64,000 bases of DNA from Salibacter halophilus. Its GTDB lineage: Bacteria > Bacteroidota > Bacteroidia > Flavobacteriales_G > Salibacteraceae. Location of the stretch: the NCBI RefSeq assembly GCF_008806325.1, contig NZ_WACR01000006.1:1-64000 (forward strand). Direction: 5' to 3'. The translations under genes were made by a program, and so were the position numbers. Every line of letters starts with the position of its first letter. Position 1 is the first letter of the stretch. Shown here piece after piece: positions 18,094 through 27,211 of this stretch. Under the pieces are notes generated by a model, which did not search any database, was not told where the DNA came from, and worked only from the letters and a program-made list of their open reading frames with translations.

Positions 18094-19119
18094 CTAACTG
18101 AGCTTATCCGCCAGAATATTCATTTCAATAACAGGAGAAATCTTTTCGTAGATCACGTGATAAACCGCCTGGCAAATAGGCAAATCCACATCAAATTTCT
18201 CGTTGATGGCCATAATGCTTTTTACAGCGTAATAACCCTCTGCGATCATGTCCATTTCGAGCTGAGCTGTTTTGACAGAGTACCCCTTCCCGATCATAAA
18301 TCCGAAAGTGCGGTTACGCGAAAATTTAGAATAAGCCGTCACGAGCAGGTCACCCAGATAAGCTGATGTCAACACATCGCGGTGAATCGGGTTTACAGCA
18401 TCGATGAATCGTTCCGCTTCCTGGATTCCATTAGAAACCAAAACCGCCTGGAAGTTATCTCCGTATCCGAGTCCGCTGTAAATACCGCTCGCTATAGCGT
18501 ACACATTTTTTAAAACTGCCGAGAGCTCGGTTCCGAACAAGTCATCAGAAATTGAAGTTTTGATGTAACGGCAATCCAGCATTTTGGCAAAATTAGCCGC
18601 TATGTCCTGATCAGGACAAGCAACAGTAATGTACGACAACCGTTCGAGCGCAACTTCCTCAGCGTGACAGGGCCCTGAGATCATCCCGATTTGCTCGTAA
18701 GGGATTCTGAACGTTTTGTGAAAATAACGGGCCGGGATAGCGTTAAACTCCGGAACGATTCCCTTAATAGCCGAAATGATGATCTTTTTATCCATCCCAT
18801 CGCGTGGGTAATCGTCAAACATATTGGCGATAAATGCCGATGGAGTGGCCATTACCAACACCTCTGAGCTGTCGATAATCTCCTTTAAATCTGTACTCAC
18901 ATGAATTTTGTCCATGTTGTACTCCACAGATTGTAAATACTTGGGATTGTGATGGTACTTTTTGAGGTGATCAACACTCTTTTCGTTTCGCATCCACCAA
19001 TTTACGCGATCGAGATTGTTGGTGAGCATCTTTACGATGGCCGATGCCCAGCTTCCTCCTCCAATAACAGCTACAGACGGATTGTTTTTCAAAACGCTTT
19101 CGTGTTTGGTGAACAGCAA
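18094..19119 (-). CDS. gpsA: Glycerol-3-phosphate dehydrogenase [NAD(P)+]
   Basis: Reduces dihydroxyacetone phosphate to glycerol-3-phosphate for phospholipid synthesis. The NAD(P)-binding glycine motif is GGGSWASA near the N-terminus, followed by the family blocks SAIKGI, GPCHAEEV, KNVYAIASGI and GLGYGDNF. No ATG begins the frame. The 341-residue version starts at TTG 19117-19119. A second TTG at 19090-19092 would give MKNNPSVAVIGG, closer to the family's usual N-terminus, and would follow an AACTTTGC box that could be the -7 element. The start is therefore uncertain by nine codons. Divergent from the EamA permease gene. Confidence 0.94.
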   Translation of the reverse strand: MLFTKHESVLKNNPSVAVIGGGSWASAIVKMLTNNLDRVNWWMRNEKSVDHLKKYHHNPKYLQSVEYNMDKIHVSTDLKEIIDSSEVLVMATPSAFIANMFDDYPRDGMDKKIIISAIKGIVPEFNAIPARYFHKTFRIPYEQIGMISGPCHAEEVALERLSYITVACPDQDIAANFAKMLDCRYIKTSISDDLFGTELSAVLKNVYAIASGIYSGLGYGDNFQAVLVSNGIQEAERFIDAVNPIHRDVLTSAYLGDLLVTAYSKFSRNRTFGFMIGKGYSVKTAQLEMDMIAEGYYAVKSIMAINEKFDVDLPICQAVYHVIYEKISPVIEMNILADKLS

Positions 19120-19190
19120 AGTTGTAATTTATCTCGAAATTACGCCTACTTCACTGCAAAATTCACAAAAAACCCCACCTTTGCACGCTC

Positions 19191-20039
19191 GTGAATAAAG
19201 GGGTTCAATATATGCTCATATCGGCTTTGTGCTTTAGCCTCATGCAGTTGTGCGTGAAGTTTTTGAGCCACTTGCCTTTTACTGAGCTCGTTTTTTTCAG
19301 ATCCATCGTATCGCTGGTGTTGAGCCTCATCATTTTGAAAAGAGCAGGCGTACATCCGCTCGGCAACAAGCGTAAGTATTTGGTATTGCGCGGAATCTTT
19401 GGCGTGATTGCCCTGTCCAGTTTCTTCTTCACTCTTCAGAACCTGCCCATTGCCACGGCTATCGTGATCCAGTACCTCAGCCCGATGTTCACAGCGTTAT
19501 TTGCCATCTGGATATTAAAAGAACCCATGAAACCTATTCAATGGCTCTTTTTTGCACTTTCTTTTGCGGGCATTATCGTCATCAAAGGATTCAACGATGA
19601 CATCGACCTTATATACATGATTGCCGGGGTGGTATCCGCTGTTTTTGCCGGACTCGCATACAACATGATCGGGAAGGTGAAAGGATCTGACCATCCCGTT
19701 GTGGTGGTGTTTTATTTTCCGCTCATCGCCACGCCCATCATGGGAGTTGTTTCACTTTTTTACTGGGAAACGCCTGTCGGATGGGACTGGCTCATCATCC
19801 TCGCTATGGGTATATTCACGCAACTCGCACAGGTAACCATGACAAAAGCCTGGCAAGCTGAGGAAGCCAATCAAATAGCCCCACTGAAATATGTGGGTAT
19901 CATCTTCGCGCTGTTTTGGGATTACTCGATTTTTGGCATCTCCCACAACTGGTCGATGTTCGTAGGTATCGGACTCGTAATCTCCGGTGTTGTCGCCAAT
20001 TTATTGATGAAAAAACGACTGAACAGGAATACTGCTTAG
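19191..20039 (+). CDS. EamA/DMT superfamily permease
   Basis: A 282-residue membrane protein with about ten hydrophobic helices arranged as two EamA repeats of five. The first ends around residue 130 (WILKEPMKPIQWLFFALSFA) and the second near the C-terminus. Such proteins export amino acids, purines or other metabolites; the substrate cannot be read from sequence. The start is GTG at 19191, the only start that keeps the first helix, with a CCTTTGC box just upstream. A decamer copy lies 7 bp after the stop. Confidence 0.88.
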   Translation: MNKGVQYMLISALCFSLMQLCVKFLSHLPFTELVFFRSIVSLVLSLIILKRAGVHPLGNKRKYLVLRGIFGVIALSSFFFTLQNLPIATAIVIQYLSPMFTALFAIWILKEPMKPIQWLFFALSFAGIIVIKGFNDDIDLIYMIAGVVSAVFAGLAYNMIGKVKGSDHPVVVVFYFPLIATPIMGVVSLFYWETPVGWDWLIILAMGIFTQLAQVTMTKAWQAEEANQIAPLKYVGIIFALFWDYSIFGISHNWSMFVGIGLVISGVVANLLMKKRLNRNTA

Positions 20040-20240
20040 GTTCCTGGTCAGAACCAATTGTGCTTTTCTCTTAACAACAGAGTTTAATTCATAGCTTTGA
20101 AACAACATTTATTGAATGTTGGTCGAAAAACAGCAAAATGGATCGTTTATTAAGGGTTGAATTCAGGGTCAAGGTCGAGACTAAAAAAACAAGCGATCCT
20201 TAATTAAACAATAAACCCAAATCTTAAATCGTAGGCTTCG

Positions 20241-20264
20241 TCTCATCAGTCAGTGATATATAGC
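20241..20264. repeat. Dispersed intergenic repeat, copy 1
   Basis: The 24-bp sequence starts TCTCATCAGTCAGTG and ends TATATAGC. It matches copy 2 at 20856-20879 at all but one base. Upstream of both copies lies a related block containing TCGTAGG. Confidence 0.7.
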
Positions 20265-20453
20265 GGATGTGCGTAGTCGCGTCTTTGAGTTTCTTGCCTA
20301 TAACCGAAGCGTTGAGGCTTAGAAAGTTATAGCCCCTCGCACTTGCTGCAGGGTTTCAAACTACGAAAAAGACAAAGCGCGAAGCACAAAATCCGACTAT
20401 GGTTTTCGGAACGAAGTGGAGAAAAATCACCTCTGATGAGACTTGACCTTTAC

Positions 20454-20477
20454 GTCCTTTGTGTCAAGACAAAGGAC
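20454..20477. repeat. Inverted repeat, 8-bp arms
   Basis: GTCCTTTG and CAAAGGAC flank an 8-nt loop. It is part of the repeat-rich intergenic region and is not next to a gene end. Confidence 0.6.
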
Positions 20478-20530
20478 AATGAAAACTACATCCCTTATCC
20501 TCGTTTCTCTCGGATATTCTTGTGCTTTTG

Positions 20531-20561
20531 CCTTGATGCAAAAACACCTAAAAGATCAAGG
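20531..20561. repeat. Inverted repeat CCTTGAT...ATCAAGG
   Basis: Arms of 7 bp enclose 17 nt. Similar CCTTGAT...ATCAAGG elements are, from memory, frequent in intergenic DNA of this phylum. Confidence 0.5.
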
Positions 20562-20855
20562 CTAACGGAAACTTTGCTCGAATTTCTAGCAGTCGATCAC
20601 TATTTTTACTGAACTCGCAAACGCCTTTTACGTATTTTTCTTCAAGAAAAACACGAAGGCTGAGCTCAAGCACAGCAAAAATGTACGCTCTCTCTGCTGA
20701 AATTCTACACGTCAGTTCCCGAGGCCGTTAAGCTCGTAGTTTTGTTTTCGTGTAAAAACTAAACTACCTCCTCGTCTCAGATGGTTTAAACCATAAAAAT
20801 CAAGCGGTCCATTATTTATTAAGTAATTAACCAGAATCTCAATTCGTAGGTCGCT

Positions 20856-20879
20856 TCTCATCAGTCAGTGGTATATAGC
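20856..20879. repeat. Dispersed intergenic repeat, copy 2
   Basis: Same orientation as copy 1 at 20241-20264, with one substitution (GTGGTATA for GTGATATA). Confidence 0.7.
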
Positions 20880-21049
20880 AGGTCTTTGAGATTCAAGGTC
20901 CAGGTTGAGAAAGCTCGTAAAACTATATTATGAATATATTGAATCCATTCTCGTCCAGCTTTTCGAATAAAAATGCGATACTTTATTCAACAATTAAGCT
21001 ATTCTGAAAACTTTTCTAAAGCTTGGAACTTTAGAAAAGTTGAATAATT

Positions 21050-21087
21050 TCAAAAAGAAGGGTTCTGACCATTAAACTGATCAGAAC
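21050..21087 (-). terminator. Terminator-like hairpin built from an inverted decamer pair
   Basis: An exact decamer copy at 21061-21070 faces an imperfect copy GATCAGAACA at 21079-21088. GTTCTGA and TCAGAAC form a 7-bp stem around 12 nt. On the minus strand the stem is followed by CCTTCTTTTTG, so it can end transcription of the S9 peptidase gene whose stop is ~20 bp before. Confidence 0.6.
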
Positions 21088-21105
21088 ACGGGACTATTTA
21101 ACTAT

Positions 21106-23151
21106 TTACTCTCCATCAATCGTATCCTCTAACCACGAGAAAAACTCACGCTGCCACAGCAAACCGTTTTGCGGTTTCAGAATCCAGTGGTTTTCATCAG
21201 GGAAATAGAGGAATTTACTTTTTAAGCCTTTCAACTGTGCGGCCTGGAAAGCTTCCATTCCCTGCGTATATGGAACACGAAAATCTTTTCCGCTGTGGAT
21301 GACCATCATTGGGCTGTCCCAGTTATCGACAAAGTTGTGAGGTGAGTATTTTTCATAACTCTCAGGTGGATTATTTCCCCAATAAGGTCCGCCAATATCA
21401 AAGTTGGCAAAGAAGAGTTCCTCTGTAGAACCGTACCAGCTCTCCAGGTTGAACAATCCGCAGTGTGAGATAAACGTGTTGAAACGATCTTCGTGGTTAC
21501 CGGCAAGGAAATAAACCGAGTAACCTCCGTAACTCGCTCCCACAGCTCCAGTGCGTTCATTGTCGCAATACGGCTCTTCAATCACGGCATCAAATGCAGC
21601 TTTATAATCGTCAATTGCCTGTCCGCCCCAGTTTTTACTGATCTCTTCATTCCATTCCTGCCCGAAAGTTGGCAAACCTCTGCGGTTTGGTGCTACAACA
21701 ATGTACCCTTTAGCCGCCATGAGCTGGAAATTCCAGCGGAAAGAATAAAACTGCGAAACAGCACTCTGTGGTCCGCCCTGGCAATAAAGGAGTGTAGGAT
21801 ATTTTTTCTTTGGATCAAAATCTGGCGGATAAATCACCCAGGTCAGCATTTTTTCACCATCTGTGGTCTCTATAAAACGTTTTTCAATTTTGCTCTCCTT
21901 GATCTTTGAATAGGCTTTGTCATTGACTTTTGTCAATTGTTTTTCCTCACCAGATTCAATGTTATAACTGTACAACTCATTTGCCCGGTTCATGGTGGAC
22001 TTGTGAGCCACTACTCGTGTTGGCCCCACACCAACAATACCTGTAATATTGTGATCTCCTGAAGTTATGGCTTTGCGTGTTTCATCGAGATCTTTCACCT
22101 TTTTATCAATAGCAGCCGACATGCTGTAAAGCTGGTAAGTAGCCTCGTCACCTGCATTGATGATCACCTCATTGTTCCCGTGAAAAGCAAATCCAAAAAG
22201 CTGGCGATCCCAGTTTTGAGTGATGTTTACAGGATTTTCGATATCATCTGTATTAGCAATTTTCAATTCGTTTTGATCAGACTCATAACCATCTCTCTCC
22301 ATGCTCAACCAAGCGAAAAGGGTTCCGTTTTCATTGAATTGCGGATCAGTGTCGTAACCTTTATTTGCTTCGGTTACATTTTCGGTTTTTCCTGATTTCA
22401 CATCATAGAAATAGATGTCAGTGTTTGTGCTCTCAGCATATTCTTTTCCGGTGAGTTTCTTGCAAACGTAAGCCAGCGTTTTCCCATCCGGACTCCAGGT
22501 GAAGTCCTCAGCTCCGTGAAAAGGCTTAACCGGAACATCGTAAGGCTCATCAGGCATAATGTCTTTGATGTTGGAAATAACTCCTTCCCTGTAATCGGCA
22601 ATGTGCAGGTGGCTGTAAGAGCCATCTTCCCAGGTGTCCCAATGACGATACATCAAATCAGTATAAATTTTAGCATTAGCTCGCCCAAGATCAGGGTATT
22701 TAGCAACTAACGGATCTTTTACTTTCACTTCAGTTGTGAAAGCAATTTTATCTCCTGATGGTGAATACTTGAAATGAGAAACAGCTACATCCTGGTTTTC
22801 CATTGTGTGAACATTCATTCCGCTCAAATCAACTTCAAATAGCTTTCCACTATTGATAAAACCGATGCTTTTCCCATTGGGATGGAGCTGAACACCATAT
22901 TCAGATCCTTCCATATCGGTAATTTGATTCACCTGACCTGTGCGGTTGTTGAGCACATACAAGTCAGAACCGCCCGAGTTTTTAGCAACATCGTACTTCG
23001 TGACGCTATAAACAACTAAATCGTATTGTGAGACAAACACCTCACCGCTAACACGACCCAATTCCCATAATTTCTCGGGAGTCATTCGGTTCTGACCGAA
23101 ACTCAAAAGACTAAAAAATACTGCTATACCTGCTATTGCGAATTTTTTCAT
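21106..23151 (-). CDS. S9 family prolyl-oligopeptidase-type peptidase, exported
   Basis: A 681-residue exported serine peptidase. A signal peptide (MKKFAIAGIAVFFSLLSFG, then Q) is followed by a WD40-like beta-propeller (to about residue 420) and a C-terminal alpha/beta-hydrolase domain. The nucleophile Ser lies in GASYGGYS, the Asp in SGKDFRVPYTQG and the His in DENHWI, in the order typical of S9C (acylaminoacyl-peptidase and dipeptidyl-peptidase-like) enzymes. It probably degrades short peptides in the periplasm; exact specificity is unknown. It is divergent from rseP, and an inverted decamer pair forms its terminator. Confidence 0.93.
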   Translation of the reverse strand: MKKFAIAGIAVFFSLLSFGQNRMTPEKLWELGRVSGEVFVSQYDLVVYSVTKYDVAKNSGGSDLYVLNNRTGQVNQITDMEGSEYGVQLHPNGKSIGFINSGKLFEVDLSGMNVHTMENQDVAVSHFKYSPSGDKIAFTTEVKVKDPLVAKYPDLGRANAKIYTDLMYRHWDTWEDGSYSHLHIADYREGVISNIKDIMPDEPYDVPVKPFHGAEDFTWSPDGKTLAYVCKKLTGKEYAESTNTDIYFYDVKSGKTENVTEANKGYDTDPQFNENGTLFAWLSMERDGYESDQNELKIANTDDIENPVNITQNWDRQLFGFAFHGNNEVIINAGDEATYQLYSMSAAIDKKVKDLDETRKAITSGDHNITGIVGVGPTRVVAHKSTMNRANELYSYNIESGEEKQLTKVNDKAYSKIKESKIEKRFIETTDGEKMLTWVIYPPDFDPKKKYPTLLYCQGGPQSAVSQFYSFRWNFQLMAAKGYIVVAPNRRGLPTFGQEWNEEISKNWGGQAIDDYKAAFDAVIEEPYCDNERTGAVGASYGGYSVYFLAGNHEDRFNTFISHCGLFNLESWYGSTEELFFANFDIGGPYWGNNPPESYEKYSPHNFVDNWDSPMMVIHSGKDFRVPYTQGMEAFQAAQLKGLKSKFLYFPDENHWILKPQNGLLWQREFFSWLEDTIDGE

Positions 23152-23241
23152 TGTAACTTTTCTTTACCTGTTTTGCGTTAAGTTTATAGATTTTTAACCC
23201 ATAGCGGGCATAAAAATAATAGTTTACTGATTTGTGGTTCC

Positions 23242-23249
23242 TACATTTG
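23242..23249 (+). promoter_or_regulatory. Putative -7 element (TACATTTG) of rseP
   Basis: It matches TAnnTTTG 26 bp before the rseP ATG. No TTG sits at standard spacing. Confidence 0.35.
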
Positions 23250-23274
23250 CCACTTAATAACGTGATTTTTTAAA

Positions 23275-24606
23275 ATGGACGATATTTTGATCAAAGCCGC
23301 TCAACTGCTGTTGAGTTTATCCATATTGGTGATTTTGCACGAGTTTGGCCACTTCCTGCCCGCCAAGCTATTTGGAGTTAAAGTTGAAAAATTTTACCTG
23401 TTTTTTGATCCGTGGTTTTCGCTTTTTAAAACCAAAAAAGGCGATACAGAATACGGTGTTGGCTGGCTGCCGCTGGGTGGTTACGTCAAGCTCTCGGGCA
23501 TGATTGACGAGAGCATGGACAAGGAACAGATGAAAGAACCGGCTAAGGACTACGAGTTCAGAGCCAAACCGGCCTGGCAGCGGCTTATTGTAATGCTGGG
23601 CGGTGTAACGGTAAATGTTATCCTGGGCATTTTCATTTACTCCATGATCATGATGACCTGGGGAAAAACTTACCTCAGCGCTGAAGATGCGAAGTACGGT
23701 GTTCATGTGAGCGAGACGGCTAAACAAGCCGGCTTCAAAGACGGTGACCGTGTAATTGAAATTGACGGTGAGCCGCTACCAAATGATTACACATATGCGA
23801 CAATCACGCAGGAGCTCCTATTAAACGAGGAAATTAACGAGGTAACGGTTGAAAATAATGGTCAGACCCGCACAGTGCGCGTACCGCATGAGTTTGCTCA
23901 AAAGATGTTGGCCTCTGGAGAAAAATCGCTTTTCACAGAGAGAATTCCGTTCATTGCCGATACCGTGCTTCCCAGTTCACCCGCTGAAAGTGCAGGAATC
24001 CAAAAGGGCGACAAGTTTCTAGCCGTCAACGGGAAAGACACAGAATACTTCATCGATTTTGCTAAAACCGTTCAGGATTTGAAAGGTGAAGAAGTCGAGA
24101 TCACGGTGGAGCGCAATGGTGAACCGGTAACACTATCTGCAATGGTTGGCGAAGATGGCAAGGTTGGCGTTGGAAATCAGCCCATCACAAATTTCTTTGA
24201 ACTCACACAAAAAGATTATTCCTTTTTTGAAGCCTTCCCGGCCGGGTACAATTTAGCACTTGACAAAATGGGCGGCTACATCGATCAGTTCAGCCTTATT
24301 TTCAGTAAAGAAGGTGTTAGTCAGCTCGGTGGTTTTGGTACTATCGGGAACCTTTTCCCAAGTGCCTGGGACTGGCGAACTTTCTGGAACCTTACAGCTT
24401 TTCTATCTCTCATATTAGCAATTATGAATATCTTGCCTATTCCGGCTCTTGATGGCGGACACGTCATGTTCCTGCTCTACGAAATTGTGAGCGGAAGAAA
24501 GCCGGGCGAAAAATTCATGGAATACGCTCAATTGGCAGGAATGCTGCTGTTGCTCACTTTGCTCCTATGGGCAAATGGCAACGATGTTTTGAGAATGTTA
24601 GATTAG
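23275..24606 (+). CDS. rseP: RIP metalloprotease RseP (site-2 protease)
   Basis: Inner-membrane zinc protease that cuts within membrane spans, for example of anti-sigma factors and remnant signal peptides. It has 443 residues. The zinc motif HEFGH is at residues 22-26 in the first helix and the third zinc ligand lies in LDGGH (Asp393). Two PDZ-like periplasmic stretches lie between (around 140-220 and 225-300). The start ATG is 26 bp after a TACATTTG box. An unknown secreted protein follows 10 bp after the stop, probably in the same operon. Confidence 0.95.
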   Translation: MDDILIKAAQLLLSLSILVILHEFGHFLPAKLFGVKVEKFYLFFDPWFSLFKTKKGDTEYGVGWLPLGGYVKLSGMIDESMDKEQMKEPAKDYEFRAKPAWQRLIVMLGGVTVNVILGIFIYSMIMMTWGKTYLSAEDAKYGVHVSETAKQAGFKDGDRVIEIDGEPLPNDYTYATITQELLLNEEINEVTVENNGQTRTVRVPHEFAQKMLASGEKSLFTERIPFIADTVLPSSPAESAGIQKGDKFLAVNGKDTEYFIDFAKTVQDLKGEEVEITVERNGEPVTLSAMVGEDGKVGVGNQPITNFFELTQKDYSFFEAFPAGYNLALDKMGGYIDQFSLIFSKEGVSQLGGFGTIGNLFPSAWDWRTFWNLTAFLSLILAIMNILPIPALDGGHVMFLLYEIVSGRKPGEKFMEYAQLAGMLLLLTLLLWANGNDVLRMLD

Positions 24607-24616
24607 AGGAAACAAC

Positions 24617-25441
24617 ATGAGAAAATTACTTCTTTCATTGATCTTTTTCACTGCGCTCAACAGCTTTGCGCAAGACGAAACTTACCGTGTGAATGCCGGT
24701 GAGTCTGACAGTAAAACCGCAACTTCCAACGAACTGGGCGACTTATACGTTGTGCCGTTTAAAGATGCGCTTTTCAAATGTCATTTTTCGCAGGAGCTGA
24801 TGAACGTGAACGGACTCAAGTTTGAAGAGCTCAGCGACACGTTGAAATTCGGACTGGTAAAGGCTGTTTCCAAAACGTTTGGTGACAGCGTTTCTTCGAT
24901 TCACTTTCAGAACCCACGCAAAGCGGTGTTGGTGAAAAACAACGAACTTGCTTTTAACTCGATGAAATACGAGTATGTTGGTGTTCCAAAAGTCGAAGAG
25001 GAAAAATCGAAGCTCGATAAATTCAAGTCGAAATTTAAAAAGAAAGAAGAGCCAAAACGCGAGGGAACTTACATCGAAAATGGTCAGTTACGTACGAATC
25101 GATCTAAAGGTGACAAATACATGAATGCTGTTTTTCAGCGTGATGATTTCCTTTTCCTATTGCGTGAAAAACACCAAACGGACTATTTGGTTTCAATCAA
25201 CCAGCTCGACTTCGTTATCCCGATGGATGCGAGTCAGCTCGATATTCAGCACAACCGCTACGATAGAAATTTACAGGCTCATTACTCGGTTTACAAAACG
25301 GACGGAACCTGGCTACACGGTGGAAAGGCCGCTATTAAAATTCCGGCCAGCGACAATTCGGTTCTGACCATTAACGAGACTTACATGCCGGAATTAGCAA
25401 AAGTTATTTATTCGCAATTTCACGCGGCTACTGAACAATAG
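24617..25441 (+). CDS. Exported protein of unknown function
   Basis: A 274-residue protein with a clear signal peptide (MRKLLLSLIFFTALNSFAQ). A strongly charged Lys/Glu stretch around residues 126-155 looks like an exposed linker between two folded parts. I do not recognise the family. It is co-transcribed with rseP by position, so a link to envelope quality control is possible but only inferred. It carries a decamer copy at 25360 near its 3' end. Confidence 0.8.
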   Translation: MRKLLLSLIFFTALNSFAQDETYRVNAGESDSKTATSNELGDLYVVPFKDALFKCHFSQELMNVNGLKFEELSDTLKFGLVKAVSKTFGDSVSSIHFQNPRKAVLVKNNELAFNSMKYEYVGVPKVEEEKSKLDKFKSKFKKKEEPKREGTYIENGQLRTNRSKGDKYMNAVFQRDDFLFLLREKHQTDYLVSINQLDFVIPMDASQLDIQHNRYDRNLQAHYSVYKTDGTWLHGGKAAIKIPASDNSVLTINETYMPELAKVIYSQFHAATEQ

Positions 25442-25489
25442 TTTATTTCGACTCTTATCTTTACAGCTCATTTGATCAAAAATTGACTT

Positions 25490-26761
25490 ATGCCAAACAT
25501 CGGTTCACCATATATTTTTCTTATTGGAGTTAGTGTTATCGTTGTATTGAGTTATTTCTACAATCTCATCAGCAAGCGCACCAATATTCCTACTGTTTTG
25601 ATGCTTATCACAACCGGAATCATCCTCAACCAGTTGATGAATTATTTTGAAATGGGCGAGATCAATATGATGCCTATTTTGGAGCTGCTGGGAATTGTGG
25701 GGCTGATTATGATCGTACTGGAAGCTGCGCTAGACCTCAAGCTCACAAAAGACAAAGCGCCCATAATCATCAAATCCATGTCTGTTGCACTGCTGGAGTT
25801 ACTGGCTACAACAGCCGTGCTCACTTACATCGTGCAGTTTTTTACCGGTGCTTCCATCCAGCAGAGTATTTTCTACGCCATGCCGATGAGTATTTTGAGT
25901 AGCGCCATTGTGATTCCGTCAGTTGGTTCTTTGGATGAACACAAGAAAGAGTTTTTGATTTACAACAGTACTTTTTCCGACATCTTCGGGATTATGTTTT
26001 TCTACTTTTATGCCGGTGCTGTTGATGCCGAAAGTAGCTCAGCCATGCTCGCCAATTTTGGGACGAATACGCTCATCACGATCCTGCTCTCATTTGTATT
26101 GAGTTATATTTTGGTTTGGGTATTCCAAAAAATCGAATCGGAAGTAAAATTGTTTTTACTGATTGCGGTTTTGGTTCTGCTCTACGCGATGGGTAAAATG
26201 CTACACCTTTCGTCACTGCTCATCATTCTCACGTTTGGACTCATCCTCAACAACCGAAAAGTGTTTTTCCAGGGTCGCCTGAGCCGATGGATCAAGCCTG
26301 TAGCCATGCGCAGGGTATTGGTCGATTTTAGGCTTATCACGATCGAAACTGCATTTGTGGTGCGCACATTCTTCTTCGTGGTATTTGGAATGACGATCGT
26401 GCTTTCTTCGCTCGTATCGGTAAAAGTATTTTTGGTGAGTGTGATCATTTTGGCAGCAGCTTATTTGATCCGCTTCATTTTTCTCTACATCATTGAGCGA
26501 AAAGCTGCCAAAACGGAGCTTTGGATTGCGCCAAGAGGTTTGATTACAATTTTGCTCTACTTTGCCATTCCAAGCGAGTACCAAATTGAAGCTTTTGAGT
26601 CAGGCATCCTGCTATATGTCATTCTGGGTACGAGCATCATCATGACATGGAGCTTGATATCGAGCAAAAAGACCGATATTTACGATGAGCTCTACGATGA
26701 TGAAATTGCTCAACAAGAACAGGAAGCAATTGATCAACACACAAAAGATCAGTCATCGTAA
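25490..26761 (+). CDS. Cation:proton antiporter, CPA family
   Basis: A 423-residue membrane protein with about twelve helices and no C-terminal RCK/TrkA domain. It fits the Na+/H+ exchanger family (PF00999). The region YNSTFSDIFG occupies the place of the ion-binding ND/DD motif and retains one Asp. Another conserved block is SILSSAIVIPSV. It likely exchanges Na+ or K+ for protons across the inner membrane. The last bases overlap the 3' end of the convergent cupin gene by 13 bp. Confidence 0.88.
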   Translation: MPNIGSPYIFLIGVSVIVVLSYFYNLISKRTNIPTVLMLITTGIILNQLMNYFEMGEINMMPILELLGIVGLIMIVLEAALDLKLTKDKAPIIIKSMSVALLELLATTAVLTYIVQFFTGASIQQSIFYAMPMSILSSAIVIPSVGSLDEHKKEFLIYNSTFSDIFGIMFFYFYAGAVDAESSSAMLANFGTNTLITILLSFVLSYILVWVFQKIESEVKLFLLIAVLVLLYAMGKMLHLSSLLIILTFGLILNNRKVFFQGRLSRWIKPVAMRRVLVDFRLITIETAFVVRTFFFVVFGMTIVLSSLVSVKVFLVSVIILAAAYLIRFIFLYIIERKAAKTELWIAPRGLITILLYFAIPSEYQIEAFESGILLYVILGTSIIMTWSLISSKKTDIYDELYDDEIAQQEQEAIDQHTKDQSS

Positions 26762-27123
26762 AAAGTATCTGCTTTGTGCTCATCCAGCGAGTTGAATTCG
26801 ATGAATGAAATATCAGTGAGTGCTTCAACCGTGTGAATTACATTCGGGTAAATATTCAACTCAACCGGAGCTTCAACCTCGTGATGAAAAGTTTCTCCTG
26901 TTTTTCGGTCAGATCCATAAACTTTAGCTGACCCACTGGTCAAAATCAGGATTTCAGGGTTTTTCGTGGCTGAATTCCCTTTATGATAATGGCCTCCGCT
27001 CTTCGATCCTTTTTTGCGCTGAGCGACAATAAATCCTTCAGCAGGTCGAGTAGCCAAACCAAATGTTGATCCGTTTTCATTTTGGCCAATTTCACTGAGC
27101 TTTTTCACAACAATCCCATTCAT
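26749..27123 (-). CDS. Cupin-domain protein
   Basis: A small single-domain cupin of ~124 residues. The first cupin motif is marked by SGGHYHKGN (metal-ligand histidines) and the second by PNVIHTVEAL. The preferred start is ATG at 27121-27123; a GTG two codons earlier is also possible. Such proteins include sugar isomerases and epimerases and small sensor proteins. It lies beside a sugar nucleotidyltransferase gene, so a role in nucleotide-sugar chemistry is plausible but unproven. Confidence 0.82.
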   Translation of the reverse strand: MNGIVVKKLSEIGQNENGSTFGLATRPAEGFIVAQRKKGSKSGGHYHKGNSATKNPEILILTSGSAKVYGSDRKTGETFHHEVEAPVELNIYPNVIHTVEALTDISFIEFNSLDEHKADTFYDD

Positions 27124-27177
27124 AAACACTAAATTTTGTGGTTCTGGTAGTCTTTAGGTCAAAAATGCATTAAATAC

Positions 27178-27185
27178 TACCTTTG
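27178..27185 (+). promoter_or_regulatory. Putative -7 element (TACCTTTG)
   Basis: It lies 27 bp before the nucleotidyltransferase ATG and matches TAnnTTTG. Confidence 0.4.
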
Positions 27186-27211
27186 GCGAAAATAAAACGA
27201 CTTCTCCACGC

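Larger units (their letters stand above)
20040..21105. other. 1-kb repeat-rich intergenic region
   Basis: No supported gene. It holds decamer copies at 20046 and 21061, a ~24-bp repeat in two copies (20241-20264 and 20856-20879) set in weaker flanking similarity, and several inverted repeats (20454-20477, 20531-20561). An 89-codon frame at 20343-20612 overlaps these repeats, has odd composition and is probably not a gene. The region resembles non-autonomous repeat debris seen between genes in Bacteroidota. Its origin is not identified. Confidence 0.6.

Noticed and set aside
20343-20612. 89-codon open frame in the repeat-rich spacer
   Set aside because: It overlaps inverted repeats, has unusual composition and no recognisable domain; most likely a chance frame in repeat debris.
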